NCBI GenBank assembly: GCA_001767495.1
Contig: MELA01000146.1
Location: forward strand, 5,122-42,975
Reading direction: 5' to 3'
From: Acidobacteria bacterium RIFCSPLOWO2_12_FULL_65_11
GTDB taxonomy: Bacteria; Acidobacteriota; Vicinamibacteria; Vicinamibacterales; CAVVIG01
DNA: 37,854 bases
Position numbers and translations under genes: made by a program. The notes beneath the pieces are model-generated. The model did no database searches. It had not been told where the DNA came from and saw only the letters and a list, made by a program, of their open reading frames with translations. Of this stretch, positions 27,337 to 35,564 are shown piece by piece (the first letter of the stretch is position 1; the number at the start of each line of letters is the position of its first letter).

Positions 27337-27927
27337 TCAGGGCTCGACGCCGGCCTCCATCTCGCCGTCCCAGCGCGCGGTAGACGCCACGTGGATCCCC
27401 ACCTGATCGAGCAGGCGCGCCGCCGACCACGTGACGATGTCGTCCACGGTCTGGGGACGGGTGTAGTAAGCGGGCATGGGCGGGCAGATCACCGCGCCCA
27501 TCCGCGACAGCTTGAGCATGTTCTCGAGATGGATGTCGCTCAAGGGCGCTTCGCGGACGGCGAGCACGAGCTTGCGACGCTCTTTGAGGATGACGTCGGC
27601 CGCGCGGTGGATGAGCGTGTCGCCGAAGCCGTGGGCGATGGCCGCCAGCGTGCGCATGCTGCACGGCACGACGATCATGCCGTCGGTCAGAAACGATCCG
27701 CTCGCGATCGCCGCGCCCTGGTCGGTCGGCGCGTAGACGCACGTCGCCAGCCGCTGCACATCCTCGGGCGCAAACGACGTTTCGTGGACGAGGGTCCGCG
27801 CCGCCCACTTGCTCATCACCAGGTGCGTCTCGACGTCGGTCTCCTGCAGCATTTGCAGGAGCCGCACGCCGATGAGGGTGCCGGTGGCGCCGGTCATCGC
27901 GACAATCAGCCGCCGAGGTGCCTCCAT
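27337..27927 (-). CDS. ubiX: Flavin prenyltransferase (UbiX/Pad1 family)
   Basis: This 196-residue enzyme makes prenylated FMN, the cofactor of UbiD-type decarboxylases. It begins MEAPRRLIVAMTGATGTLIG, the FMN-binding N-terminus, followed by VMSKWAARTL, GSFLTDGMIVVPCSMRTLAA, RRKLVLAVREAPLSDIHLEN and MGAVICPPMPAYYTRP, all signature UbiX segments. The start at 27927 is chosen over an upstream in-frame start at 27978 because family members begin here. No UbiD gene is in the window, so the partner must lie elsewhere. It is on the same strand as, and upstream of, the propeller gene at 26212. Confidence 0.95.
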   Translation of the reverse strand: MEAPRRLIVAMTGATGTLIGVRLLQMLQETDVETHLVMSKWAARTLVHETSFAPEDVQRLATCVYAPTDQGAAIASGSFLTDGMIVVPCSMRTLAAIAHGFGDTLIHRAADVILKERRKLVLAVREAPLSDIHLENMLKLSRMGAVICPPMPAYYTRPQTVDDIVTWSAARLLDQVGIHVASTARWDGEMEAGVEP

Positions 27928-28074
27928 CGCTGGCCATCCTACCATCGCCCCGCGCGAGGGGTGGGAAAAGGGCGCCACCCGGGTGGCCCAGGAATATGCT
28001 GGATTGGGACAATCGCTGGATCCGGCACACCATTCCCAGATGGTATAGTCTCAAGGATTTCGGGGAGGAACCCT

Positions 28075-28968
28075 ATGAAGGCCAGCTTGCTCCGCACCAC
28101 GTTGACGGCAGTCATTATCGCCCTTGGAGCCCCGCCGGCGTTCGCGCAGGTCGACATCAGCGGCGACTGGGCCTCGCGGAACCACGAGGACCAGCCCCAC
28201 CGCGGGCCGGGCGCCGAGTTGGGTGACTACACGGGGCTGCCGATTAACGAAGCCGCCCGCCAGAAGGCGACGCACTGGGACGCGTCGATCCTCTCGTTGC
28301 CGGAGCGGATGGCACAGCCGCATCCGGGCGCGTACTTCATGAGGGGCCCCGGGCCCAACCTGCGCATCACCAAGCGCATCGACCCGGTCAGCCAGGTGCT
28401 CGTCGCCTACACGATTGAGGCCCCCTTCGGGCGAGCCGACCGGATTATCTGGATGGATGGCCGGCCCCGTCCCTCGGAGCACGCCGAGCACACGTGGCAG
28501 GGCTTTTCCACCGGCAAGGTGGACGGCAACCGGCTCACGATCACGACGACGCACTTGAAGTACGGCGTGATTCAAAGGAACGGCGTGCCCGCCAGCCCCA
28601 AGGCGACCCTGACGGAGCACTTCCTGCGCCACGGCGACGAGCTCACGCTCGCGGTCATCGTGCACGACCCGGTCTACCTCGATGAGCCCTTCATCCGGAC
28701 GAGCAGCTGGGTGCGATCGTCGAACGTCAACCCCGACCAGCGCTGGGTCTTCGAGGTCGTCGACGAGATCGCGGGCCACAGGCCCGGCTACGTCCCGCAC
28801 TACCCCTTCGGCACCAAGCAGGAGGAGTTCGGGCAGAAGCACGGCCTGCCGTTCGAGGCGACGCAGGGCGGCAAGGCCACCATCTACCCGGAGTACGAGC
28901 TCAAGCTTCGCGAGCTGCTGCGGCAGATGGCGACGCCGCGGCCGGCGGCGCCGGCACCTTCACGATAG
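28075..28968 (+). CDS. Secreted protein of unknown function, paralogue of the gene at 30109
   Basis: The 297-residue protein has a signal peptide (LLRTTLTAVIIALGAPPAFAQ) and begins its mature part with VDISGDWASRNHEDQ. Its second half shares a clear pattern with the protein at 30109: a TxLK/TNLR strand, QRNGVP-x-S, LTE-x-F, then DP-x2-L-x2-P-(F/Y) and a threonine-rich strand. I recognise this kind of lipocalin-like or beta-rich secreted protein from Acidobacteriota, but no function is known to me. GGGGAGG stands before the ATG. It is the first gene of a three-gene operon; 19 bases separate it from the MBL-fold gene. Confidence 0.85.
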   Translation: MKASLLRTTLTAVIIALGAPPAFAQVDISGDWASRNHEDQPHRGPGAELGDYTGLPINEAARQKATHWDASILSLPERMAQPHPGAYFMRGPGPNLRITKRIDPVSQVLVAYTIEAPFGRADRIIWMDGRPRPSEHAEHTWQGFSTGKVDGNRLTITTTHLKYGVIQRNGVPASPKATLTEHFLRHGDELTLAVIVHDPVYLDEPFIRTSSWVRSSNVNPDQRWVFEVVDEIAGHRPGYVPHYPFGTKQEEFGQKHGLPFEATQGGKATIYPEYELKLRELLRQMATPRPAAPAPSR

Positions 28969-28987
28969 AGCGCCTGGAGGCCATGCT

Positions 28988-30112
28988 ATGAGCGCGACGC
29001 TTCGATTGCCCCGACGGGGATCGTTCGGGCTCCGTCTTCTCTTCCTCATCATCCTCCCAGGGGTCGCGCTGCTGTCGATGCCGGTGGCGTTCGGCCAGCA
29101 GCACGTCAGCACGATCAGCCTCGAGCCGGGCGAAACGCTCGTCGTCGACGGCATCGAAGTGTTGCCGGTCCAGGGGAAGATCTACATGCTGGTCGGCGGG
29201 GGCGCCAACGTCACCGTGCAGATCGGCGAGGAAGGCGTCGTGGTGGTGGATACGGGCGCGGCGGGCCAGAGCAAGCGGATTATCACGGCTATCCGCCGCC
29301 TGACCAACAAACCGATCCGGACGATCGTCAACACCAGCGCCGATCCGGATCACGTCGCCGGCAACGCCGCCTTTGTCGAAGCCGCGGGTGGGCCCCGAGG
29401 ACCCGGCACCGCCACTCCGCTCGGCCCGAACGCCGGAGCGGAAATGATCTCGACCGAAGAGGCGTACAACCGGATGCTCAACGGCGGCCCGGGGCGCCCC
29501 GAGATGCTCGGCGACGCCCTGCCGCGCTCGACGTTCTTCACGCCGCGGAAGGATATCTACTCCAACGGCGAGGGGATCGCGCTGCTCTTCCAACCGAGAG
29601 CCCACACCGACGGCGATCTCCTGGTGCACTTCCGCGGATCGGACGTGGTCGCCGCCGGCGACGTGTTCAACACGACCAGCTACCCGGCGATCGACACGGC
29701 GCAGCGCGGGAGCATCAACGGCGTCATCGCCGCGCTGAACACGCTCATCGAGGTGACGATTCCCGAGCGGAACCAGATGGGCGGGACGCGCGTGATTCCA
29801 GGCCACGGGCGCATCAGCAACGAAGCCGACCTGGTCGACTACCGCGACATGCTCACGATCATTCGCGATCGCATCCGCGACGCGGTGGGCAAGGGGATGA
29901 CGCTCGAGCAGGTGAAGGCGGCCCGGTTCTCTCTTGAGTACGACGGCCTCTACGGCGCCACGACCGGCCCGTGGACGACGGACATGTTCACCGAGGCGAT
30001 CTTCCGCGAAATGACCGCCTTGCGGCCGGCGCCGCCTCAGCGCGGGGCCACGCCTCAACGCGGAACGACACCTCAGCGAGGGACCACACCTCAGAGGGGA
30101 GCGACACGATGA
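28988..30112 (+). CDS. Secreted MBL-fold protein with altered metal-binding motif
   Basis: This 374-residue protein has a signal segment (LRLLFLIILPGVALLSMPVAFGQ) and a metallo-beta-lactamase fold: KIYMLVGGGANVTVQIGEEG, VVVVDTGAAGQS, then the site where HxHxDH should be. Here it reads IVNTSADPDHVAGN, so the first two His are Asn and Ser; Asp and the last His remain. Later ligands look normal (PRAHTDGDLLVHF, AAGDVFNTT, VIPGHGRIS). It may bind one metal or use a different reaction, or be a non-enzymatic member. The C-terminus has five-residue tandem repeats (PQRGT/A-T). GGAGG at 28976-28980 supports the start. Its TGA overlaps the next ATG. Confidence 0.88.
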   Translation: MSATLRLPRRGSFGLRLLFLIILPGVALLSMPVAFGQQHVSTISLEPGETLVVDGIEVLPVQGKIYMLVGGGANVTVQIGEEGVVVVDTGAAGQSKRIITAIRRLTNKPIRTIVNTSADPDHVAGNAAFVEAAGGPRGPGTATPLGPNAGAEMISTEEAYNRMLNGGPGRPEMLGDALPRSTFFTPRKDIYSNGEGIALLFQPRAHTDGDLLVHFRGSDVVAAGDVFNTTSYPAIDTAQRGSINGVIAALNTLIEVTIPERNQMGGTRVIPGHGRISNEADLVDYRDMLTIIRDRIRDAVGKGMTLEQVKAARFSLEYDGLYGATTGPWTTDMFTEAIFREMTALRPAPPQRGATPQRGTTPQRGTTPQRGATR

Positions 30113-30933
30113 ACCGCACACGTGCTCTCACCGGAGCGGTGCTCGTCGCGGGCGTCCTCGGTGCCGTCACATCGGCCGCGCCCCAGGCGCCCCAGGCACC
30201 GGCGGGCCGCGGTCAGGCGCCGGCGGCGACGCCGCGCTCGGTGGCGCCGACCGATTTCACGGGAAACTGGGTGAGCGTCATCACCGAGGACTGGCGCTTC
30301 CGCATGGTCGCGCCCCCCGTCGGCGACGTCGGCAGCGTGCCCGTGAGCAACGAGGGCCGCATGACGACTCAGTCGTTCGATCCGGCTCGTGACGTCGCAG
30401 CCGGCGAACAGTGCAAGGCGTACGGCGCGGCCGGCATCATGCGCATGCCGACGCGGCTCCGCATCTCCTGGGAAAACGACACGACGCTGAAGGTGGAGAC
30501 CGACGCGGGCACACAAGTGCGCCTCTTTCAGTTCGGCAATGTGCCCGCCCCCGCGGGCGGGCCGCAGTGGCAAGGCCACTCGGTGGCGCGGTGGGAAACC
30601 ATGGCCGAGGGCCAGGGCCAGCCGGGCGGCGGCGGCGGCCGCGGTGGCGCGCCGGCCTTGAGCGGCGCCCTGCGCGTGGTGACCACGAACCTTCGCCCAG
30701 CGTACCTGCAGCGGAACGGCGTCCCCTATAGCAGCCGGACCGTTCTGACCGAATCCTTCGATGTCGTCAGCGACAACGCCGATCGGTGGCTCATCCTGAC
30801 CACGGCGGTGACCGATCCGGTGAACCTGGCGCAGCCGTACACGACGACCACGCACTTCAAGAAGGAACCCGACGGCTCGAAGTGGAGCCCTCGGCCGTGC
30901 GAGGTCAGCCAGCCCATCAGGGGCCGCGGCTGA
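30109..30933 (+). CDS. Secreted protein of unknown function, paralogue of the gene at 28075
   Basis: The 274-residue product has a signal peptide (ALTGAVLVAGVLGAVTSAAP), an Ala/Pro/Gln-rich linker and a mature start DFTGNWVSVITEDWRFRM. The C-terminal half matches the protein at 28075 (QRNGVPYSS, LTESFDVV, DPVNLAQPY). A Gly-rich insert (GQPGGGGGRGGAP) sits in the middle, and KKEPDGSKWSPRPCEVSQP is near the end. The ATG overlaps the TGA of the MBL-fold gene (ATGA), so expression is coupled. Two relatives of the same unknown family flanking an MBL-fold protein suggest that the three work together, for example in an envelope oxidation or hydrolysis step; this is inference. Confidence 0.85.
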   Translation: MNRTRALTGAVLVAGVLGAVTSAAPQAPQAPAGRGQAPAATPRSVAPTDFTGNWVSVITEDWRFRMVAPPVGDVGSVPVSNEGRMTTQSFDPARDVAAGEQCKAYGAAGIMRMPTRLRISWENDTTLKVETDAGTQVRLFQFGNVPAPAGGPQWQGHSVARWETMAEGQGQPGGGGGRGGAPALSGALRVVTTNLRPAYLQRNGVPYSSRTVLTESFDVVSDNADRWLILTTAVTDPVNLAQPYTTTTHFKKEPDGSKWSPRPCEVSQPIRGRG

Positions 30934-30947
30934 TTCCATTCTGACTG

Positions 30948-31997
30948 CTACCTAGACGCCTCAAGCGCGTCGTTCCACTTCGGCAGGATCTCCACGCGCG
31001 CCGCCGAGCGGAACACCATCAGAAACTGCTTGCCGTCCGGCGTCTGATCGAAGTTGCGACGCAGGTTCGGCTGCACGAACCCCGAGATCGGCAGCTCTCG
31101 AGGCCGGCCGAACATCACGAGTCCGTTCTGGAAGGTGACGGCGAACATGCGCTGGCCGGTCTGATAGTAAATCTCCGTGAGGTCGCCGGTCGACACATAT
31201 CGCGCATCGCGCCCAGCCTCGACGACGGTCTTGCGTTCGGCGCCGCCGAGCGACTGGACGACGATTCGGACCTTGTCCCAGCTGGCGGCAAGCGCGGTCT
31301 TCGCATCGATCAGCGTGAACAAGACGGCGTTTCCGCCGGGCAGCATCTGTGGGCCGTAGGCCAGCTCGCCGTCCTTGACGGTGACGATCGTCTCCGCCGT
31401 TCCGCCGCTTGCCGGCACGCGCAGGATGCCCTTCGGCCCCTGACCGACGAGGAGCGTGTCGTTCGACGCCCAGCTCATGCCGAACGGATTGTCGGCCTCG
31501 CCGATGGTCGTCGCGGCGCCGCCGCTCACGGCGATGCGCTTGAGCATCCGATCGGCGCCAGACCAAAACGCCATCGAGCGGCCATCCGGAGAAAAGACGG
31601 GGCTCGAGACGCCCTGCGCGATCGCGGTTCCCGCAATCTCGACCGGCTGACCGTCACCGACGGTCCTCATGAACAGTCGCGCGTTCGCGACGTACGCGAA
31701 CCGCGTGCCGTCGGGCGACATGGCCACGACCTGCCGGTCGGCATTCGTGAAGGCCTGATCTACGGGCAGCGTGATCCCTTGAGATCGAGGCGTCTGCGCC
31801 GCGATGGTCGCGACGAGGGTGCAGATGAGCAACGCAGGTGCGAGTCGGCGCGTAGGAGTCCTCCGCGGAGACCGAGTTAATCGCGCATCAGGCGAACACA
31901 CGGAATTATACGAGGCAATGGCTGCAACGCTACGGTGAGGCTGGGTTGCGGAAACTGCCATCCCTGACGCCGATTCTTCGATAAGGACCGACAGCAC
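30948..31997 (-). CDS. Orphan PD40 beta-propeller protein (kinase-less sensor domain)
   Basis: The 349-residue frame contains one membrane or signal helix (RRLAPALLICTLVATIAAQ) and a PD40/TolB-like propeller: VAMSPDGTRFAYVANARLFM, PVFSPDGRSMAFWSG, MSWASNDTLLVGQGPKGI and the C-terminal RNFDQTPDGKQFLMVFRS. This is the extracytoplasmic half usually attached to Acidobacteriota Ser/Thr kinases, and the ending VEILPKWNDAL resembles the usual NWFEEL ending. No kinase sequence precedes it. It could be a real secreted propeller or a remnant of a kinase gene. The start is uncertain; the first 50 residues are low-complexity and may not be translated. Confidence 0.72.
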   Translation of the reverse strand: MLSVLIEESASGMAVSATQPHRSVAAIASYNSVCSPDARLTRSPRRTPTRRLAPALLICTLVATIAAQTPRSQGITLPVDQAFTNADRQVVAMSPDGTRFAYVANARLFMRTVGDGQPVEIAGTAIAQGVSSPVFSPDGRSMAFWSGADRMLKRIAVSGGAATTIGEADNPFGMSWASNDTLLVGQGPKGILRVPASGGTAETIVTVKDGELAYGPQMLPGGNAVLFTLIDAKTALAASWDKVRIVVQSLGGAERKTVVEAGRDARYVSTGDLTEIYYQTGQRMFAVTFQNGLVMFGRPRELPISGFVQPNLRRNFDQTPDGKQFLMVFRSAARVEILPKWNDALEASR

Positions 31998-32007
31998 GGG
32001 CGGAAAT

Positions 32008-32034
32008 CTGAAGTCTCAAGCCTGAAGTCTCAAG
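32008..32034. repeat. Two tandem CTGAAGTCTCAAG units
   Basis: Two perfect 13-base copies (32008-32020 and 32022-32034) are separated by one base, in the short gap between the orphan propeller and the TonB receptor stop. No further structure is seen in 31998-32055. Confidence 0.8.
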
Positions 32035-32055
32035 TGTGAACGGTCGGCGATCCGA

Positions 32056-34389
32056 CTAACGGCCGACGAGGCGCAGGCGAACCCCTCCATTGACGAGCCG
32101 CGGCGAGCCGATCGTCGTCGGCAGCGTGCCCACGAAATACTCCCGATCGAACAGATTCTGCACCCCGAAGAACACGTCAACGTTCCGCACGATCGTGCGC
32201 GACACCGCCAGATCGACCGTTGTGTAACCCGGTAGGCCGGGATCCGAATACCCCGGCACAATTCGCGCGTTCTGATCGTCGTCAAACTGGCGGCCGATCA
32301 TCTGCACGCCGAGCGAGACGCTGGCAAAGCGGGGATTCGCGTACGCCGCGTGGATCGACCCGCGGTGCCTGGGAACCTGCGCCAGGGTCTTGCCGACAAG
32401 CGCCGGACTCGCCGCAGCCTCCTCGACGGTCGCGCGGTCGAAGAGGTACCCGCCGCTCACACGCCAGAACGAGCCGAGCCGGTACTCGACCGAATTCTGA
32501 ACCCCCCAGATGCGCGTGCGGCCCAGGTTCTGCCGCTGCTGCGTCGTGAGCGCCGGGGTCGTGCTGATAGTGACATTCGAGACCGGGTTCTCCACCCGAT
32601 TCTCGAACCAGGTCGTGCGTACCGTCAGGTTGGCCCAGGGCGTCACGGTGACACCAGCTTCGCCACCCTTCAGGCGCTCGGGCCCGAGTTGATCGTTGGC
32701 GCGTGTGAGCACCGCGCCCACCCGGAACTGCCGGTACAGCTCGTTGAGCGTCGGCGCGCGGAAGCCCGAGCCCACGCTGCCCCACACGCTGACGCGATCC
32801 GATACGCGATAGAGGGCGCCCACCCGCGGGCTGACGACCGTGTCGTCCCGCTCCGGCAGGAACAAATTATTGTTCGCCGTCGGCGTCCCTGAGGGAAAGT
32901 TCGTCTCTAGGTTGTGCGCGTCGTAGTTGCGCCAGCGATCGAGGCGCGCGCTCACCGTCACGGCCAACGCCGGCAGCACCGTGACGATGTCCTGCACGAA
33001 CGCCCCCACGCTTTTCTGCGTGCCGCCCGACACGCGTTCGAGCGTCACCGCCGTGCCGGTTGTCGTGTCGAGCGCCCGTTCCTCGCTGTCGCCGTCCACC
33101 CAGCGCCAGTCGGTGCCGATCTGCACATCGTGACTGGAGCCAAACGCGCGGGACCATTGCACCATGCCGCCAACGCCCCTGGTCGGCACCTTCTGGAGCA
33201 GCGTCATGCGCCCGATGCTTCGGAGAGGCGTCGCGGGCGGCACCGCCAGGAAGTTGCTGTGGAAGGTCTCGAAGTCGGTGAAGACGCGCGCCTGCAGATC
33301 GCTCTGGTCCGGCAGCAGGAGGCGCACGCCGGCGCTCGCCGAGTTCCATCGCGTGTCGTTGGCCTCCCCGGGGCGGTTGGGGTCGGTGGTGCTGGCCTTG
33401 GCGTTCTGCCGGCTCTCGCGGAAGCGGCCGGCCCGCAGGAACCCGTTCACACCGGGCCTGGGCGTGTACTCGAGCTTCAGATTCACGTTGCTGAACTCGA
33501 CGGTGGCCTTGTTGTCGACGAGCCCGCGCTCGTTTGCCACCACGATCGGGAAGCCGTCAGTGTCGAACACGCTGCCGTCAAGCGTCGCGCCGAGGTTGCC
33601 CCAGACATCGCTCGCCAAGAAATCGAACTTCCGACTGTGGTTGTTGCCGTACTGAGGGCTCAACTCGAGCGTCCGCCGCGAGGGCCGGCTCGGGACGATG
33701 TTAATGACGCCGCCCATCGCGTAGTTGCCGTACAGGCTCGAGCTCGACCCCTCCACGATTTCGATGCGGTCGGTGTTGTCGAGCGGCACGCGCGTCCAGT
33801 ACACCCAGCCGCCGAACGGATCGTTGAACGGCATGCCGTCGAGAAGGACCAAGGTGCGGCTGACGCCGCTCGGACCGATGCCGCGCAGCGACACGCCCTG
33901 CGACGTGGGATGGGACGACAGGCTGCTCGTCCGGCGGAACAAGCTGAACGTCGGTACCTGACGCAGGACATCGTCGGCCACGACGGCCGGCGACTGCGCG
34001 ATCTCGTCGCGGCCGATGATCTGCACGCTCGCGGGCACGTCGGCGACCGACTGCTCGCTGCGCGTCGGCGTCACGGTCACCGTTTCGAGGAGCGGCGCCA
34101 CGGCGAGTACGATCGTCAGGTCGCGTCCGCGGTCCGCGTCGGTCACGCGCCGGCTTTCCTCCTTGAAACCGCCGGCACGAACGATCAAGGTGAGTTCGCC
34201 GCTTCCAGAAGGCTCGACAGTGAACCGGCCGTCCGGACCGGTCACCATCTGCCGATCGGCACCCGCCGCCGTGCGCACAACCACCACCGCGCTCGGCACG
34301 GCGGCGCCGCTCGCGTCACGCACGACACCGCTAAAGGAGTTTGCTTGAGCGGCCGCCAACAAGGCGCCCACCAGGATCCACGTAGTCAC
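32056..34389 (-). CDS. TonB-dependent outer membrane receptor with carboxypeptidase-regulatory-like domain
   Basis: This 777-residue receptor uses a GTG start and a signal segment (TTWILVGALLAAAQA). Residues about 18-95 form a carboxypeptidase-regulatory-like Ig fold (FSGVVRDASGAAVPSAVVVV, TGPDGRFTVEPSGSGEL). A TonB-box-like stretch LLETVTVTPTR leads to the plug (VPASVQIIGRDEIAQSPAVV, SLRGIGPSGVSRTLVLLDGM, IEIVEGSSSSLYGNYAMGG), then a 22-strand barrel with GSGFRAPTLNELYRQF and a C-terminal VFFGVQNLFDREYFVGT ending. The substrate could be a siderophore, cobalamin or a glycan; the sequence does not say. No dedicated ABC importer is adjacent. It is divergent from the peroxidase gene. Confidence 0.94.
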   Translation of the reverse strand: MTTWILVGALLAAAQANSFSGVVRDASGAAVPSAVVVVRTAAGADRQMVTGPDGRFTVEPSGSGELTLIVRAGGFKEESRRVTDADRGRDLTIVLAVAPLLETVTVTPTRSEQSVADVPASVQIIGRDEIAQSPAVVADDVLRQVPTFSLFRRTSSLSSHPTSQGVSLRGIGPSGVSRTLVLLDGMPFNDPFGGWVYWTRVPLDNTDRIEIVEGSSSSLYGNYAMGGVINIVPSRPSRRTLELSPQYGNNHSRKFDFLASDVWGNLGATLDGSVFDTDGFPIVVANERGLVDNKATVEFSNVNLKLEYTPRPGVNGFLRAGRFRESRQNAKASTTDPNRPGEANDTRWNSASAGVRLLLPDQSDLQARVFTDFETFHSNFLAVPPATPLRSIGRMTLLQKVPTRGVGGMVQWSRAFGSSHDVQIGTDWRWVDGDSEERALDTTTGTAVTLERVSGGTQKSVGAFVQDIVTVLPALAVTVSARLDRWRNYDAHNLETNFPSGTPTANNNLFLPERDDTVVSPRVGALYRVSDRVSVWGSVGSGFRAPTLNELYRQFRVGAVLTRANDQLGPERLKGGEAGVTVTPWANLTVRTTWFENRVENPVSNVTISTTPALTTQQRQNLGRTRIWGVQNSVEYRLGSFWRVSGGYLFDRATVEEAAASPALVGKTLAQVPRHRGSIHAAYANPRFASVSLGVQMIGRQFDDDQNARIVPGYSDPGLPGYTTVDLAVSRTIVRNVDVFFGVQNLFDREYFVGTLPTTIGSPRLVNGGVRLRLVGR

Positions 34390-34487
34390 GGCTGCAGATT
34401 ATAGGCCCTCAACCGGTGTTCGAGGCGAAATTGCAGCGGATCTGGACCCTGGCTTTGGTAATATACCGACGCGGGAATCGTGTAGAG

Positions 34488-35498
34488 ATGAGCCTCCGAT
34501 CTGTTGCCGTCATCGCCTTGGTGATTCCTCTGGGACTGGACCTTTACATAACGGTCTCAGCGGACAATCCTCTCACCGCCGCACCTCTCTCCGCCGCAAC
34601 GATCGAACTGGAGCAGCGGCCGTCGAACGCCTTGGTGATTCCCCTGGGACTGGACCTCTACATGCCGGTCCCAGCGGACAATCCCCTCACCGCCGAAAAG
34701 ATCGACCTGGGGCAGCGGCTGTTCAACGACCGGCGCCTCTCGCGTGATGGTTCAATCTCGTGCCAGTCATGCCACGAGCCCGCGCGCGCGTTTTCCGATG
34801 GTCGCGCCGCGCCCGTGGGCGTCTTCGGGCGCACGGGAAACCGCAACTCGCCGGCGCTCATCAATCGTGGCTACGGGCGCACGTTCTTCTGGGACGGCCG
34901 CAGTCCATCGCTCGAAGATCAAGTGCTCAAACCGATCCAGGACCCGAGAGAAATGGATCTCACGCTGGACCAAGCCGCCGCGCGTGTCGGTCTCGATGCC
35001 GTGACGATCTCGCGAGCGTTGGCGAGCTATGTCCGCAGCATTCTGTCCGGCGATTCGCCCTACGATCGGTTCGTGAACGGCGATCGCAGCGCCTTGTCGG
35101 CCGACGAGCAGCGAGGGCTTCAGGTCTTTCGCGGGAAAGGCGACTGCGAGGTCTGTCACGCCGGCCCGACTTTTTCCGACGAGGAGCTCCACAACACCGG
35201 CATCGCGTGGCGCCCTTCGACACGTTCAGGGCAGGGGGGTGCGCTCGCCGACCGGGGTGCCGGTCAGGGTAACTTCAAGACGCCGACGCTCCGCGAGGTC
35301 GCGCGCACCGCACCCTACATGCACGACGGCAGCCTGCAAACCTTGGAAGGGGTCGTGGACTTCTACGACCGCGGTGGCCGGCCCAACCCCAACATCGATC
35401 CCGAGCCTCACCCGCTCCGTCTCTCGGTCGAAGAGAAGCAGGCGCTTGTCGCGTTCCTGAAGTCGCTCTCGGGCACGATCCGCGAGGGTCGGCCGTAG
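34488..35498 (+). CDS. Di-haem cytochrome c peroxidase / MauG-family protein with duplicated N-terminus
   Basis: This 336-residue periplasmic protein has two CxxCH haem sites, ISCQSCHEP and DCEVCHAG, and the MauG/CCP segments PADNPLTAEKIDLGQRLFND, NRNSPALINRGYGRTFFWDG and KTPTLREVARTAPYMHDGSL. It should reduce peroxide or oxidise a partner using c-type haems. The N-terminus carries a tandem duplication: ALVIPLGLDLY-x2-V-x-ADNPLTA occurs twice, the first copy (from about 34514) decayed, the second (from about 34629) in the normal family context. The ATG at 34488 starts MSLRSVAVIALV, which acts as an export signal. An in-frame ATG at 34416 is less likely. Confidence 0.92.
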   Translation: MSLRSVAVIALVIPLGLDLYITVSADNPLTAAPLSAATIELEQRPSNALVIPLGLDLYMPVPADNPLTAEKIDLGQRLFNDRRLSRDGSISCQSCHEPARAFSDGRAAPVGVFGRTGNRNSPALINRGYGRTFFWDGRSPSLEDQVLKPIQDPREMDLTLDQAAARVGLDAVTISRALASYVRSILSGDSPYDRFVNGDRSALSADEQRGLQVFRGKGDCEVCHAGPTFSDEELHNTGIAWRPSTRSGQGGALADRGAGQGNFKTPTLREVARTAPYMHDGSLQTLEGVVDFYDRGGRPNPNIDPEPHPLRLSVEEKQALVAFLKSLSGTIREGRP

Positions 35499-35564
35499 GA
35501 GCGAAAGCGGCCTCGCCGAAGGCTCTCAGGCCACCTCCGCGAAGACGCCAGCCACTCATCCCTG

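Noticed and set aside
28223-30112. Five-residue PQRG repeats of the MBL protein as a separate mobile or regulatory repeat
   Set aside because: They are confined to the 3' end of the coding sequence (about 30036-30110) and are explained as a low-complexity protein tail.
32914-34404. A 496-codon plus-strand frame opposite the TonB receptor
   Set aside because: Composition is typical of antisense to high-GC genes; the receptor motifs on the minus strand are unambiguous.
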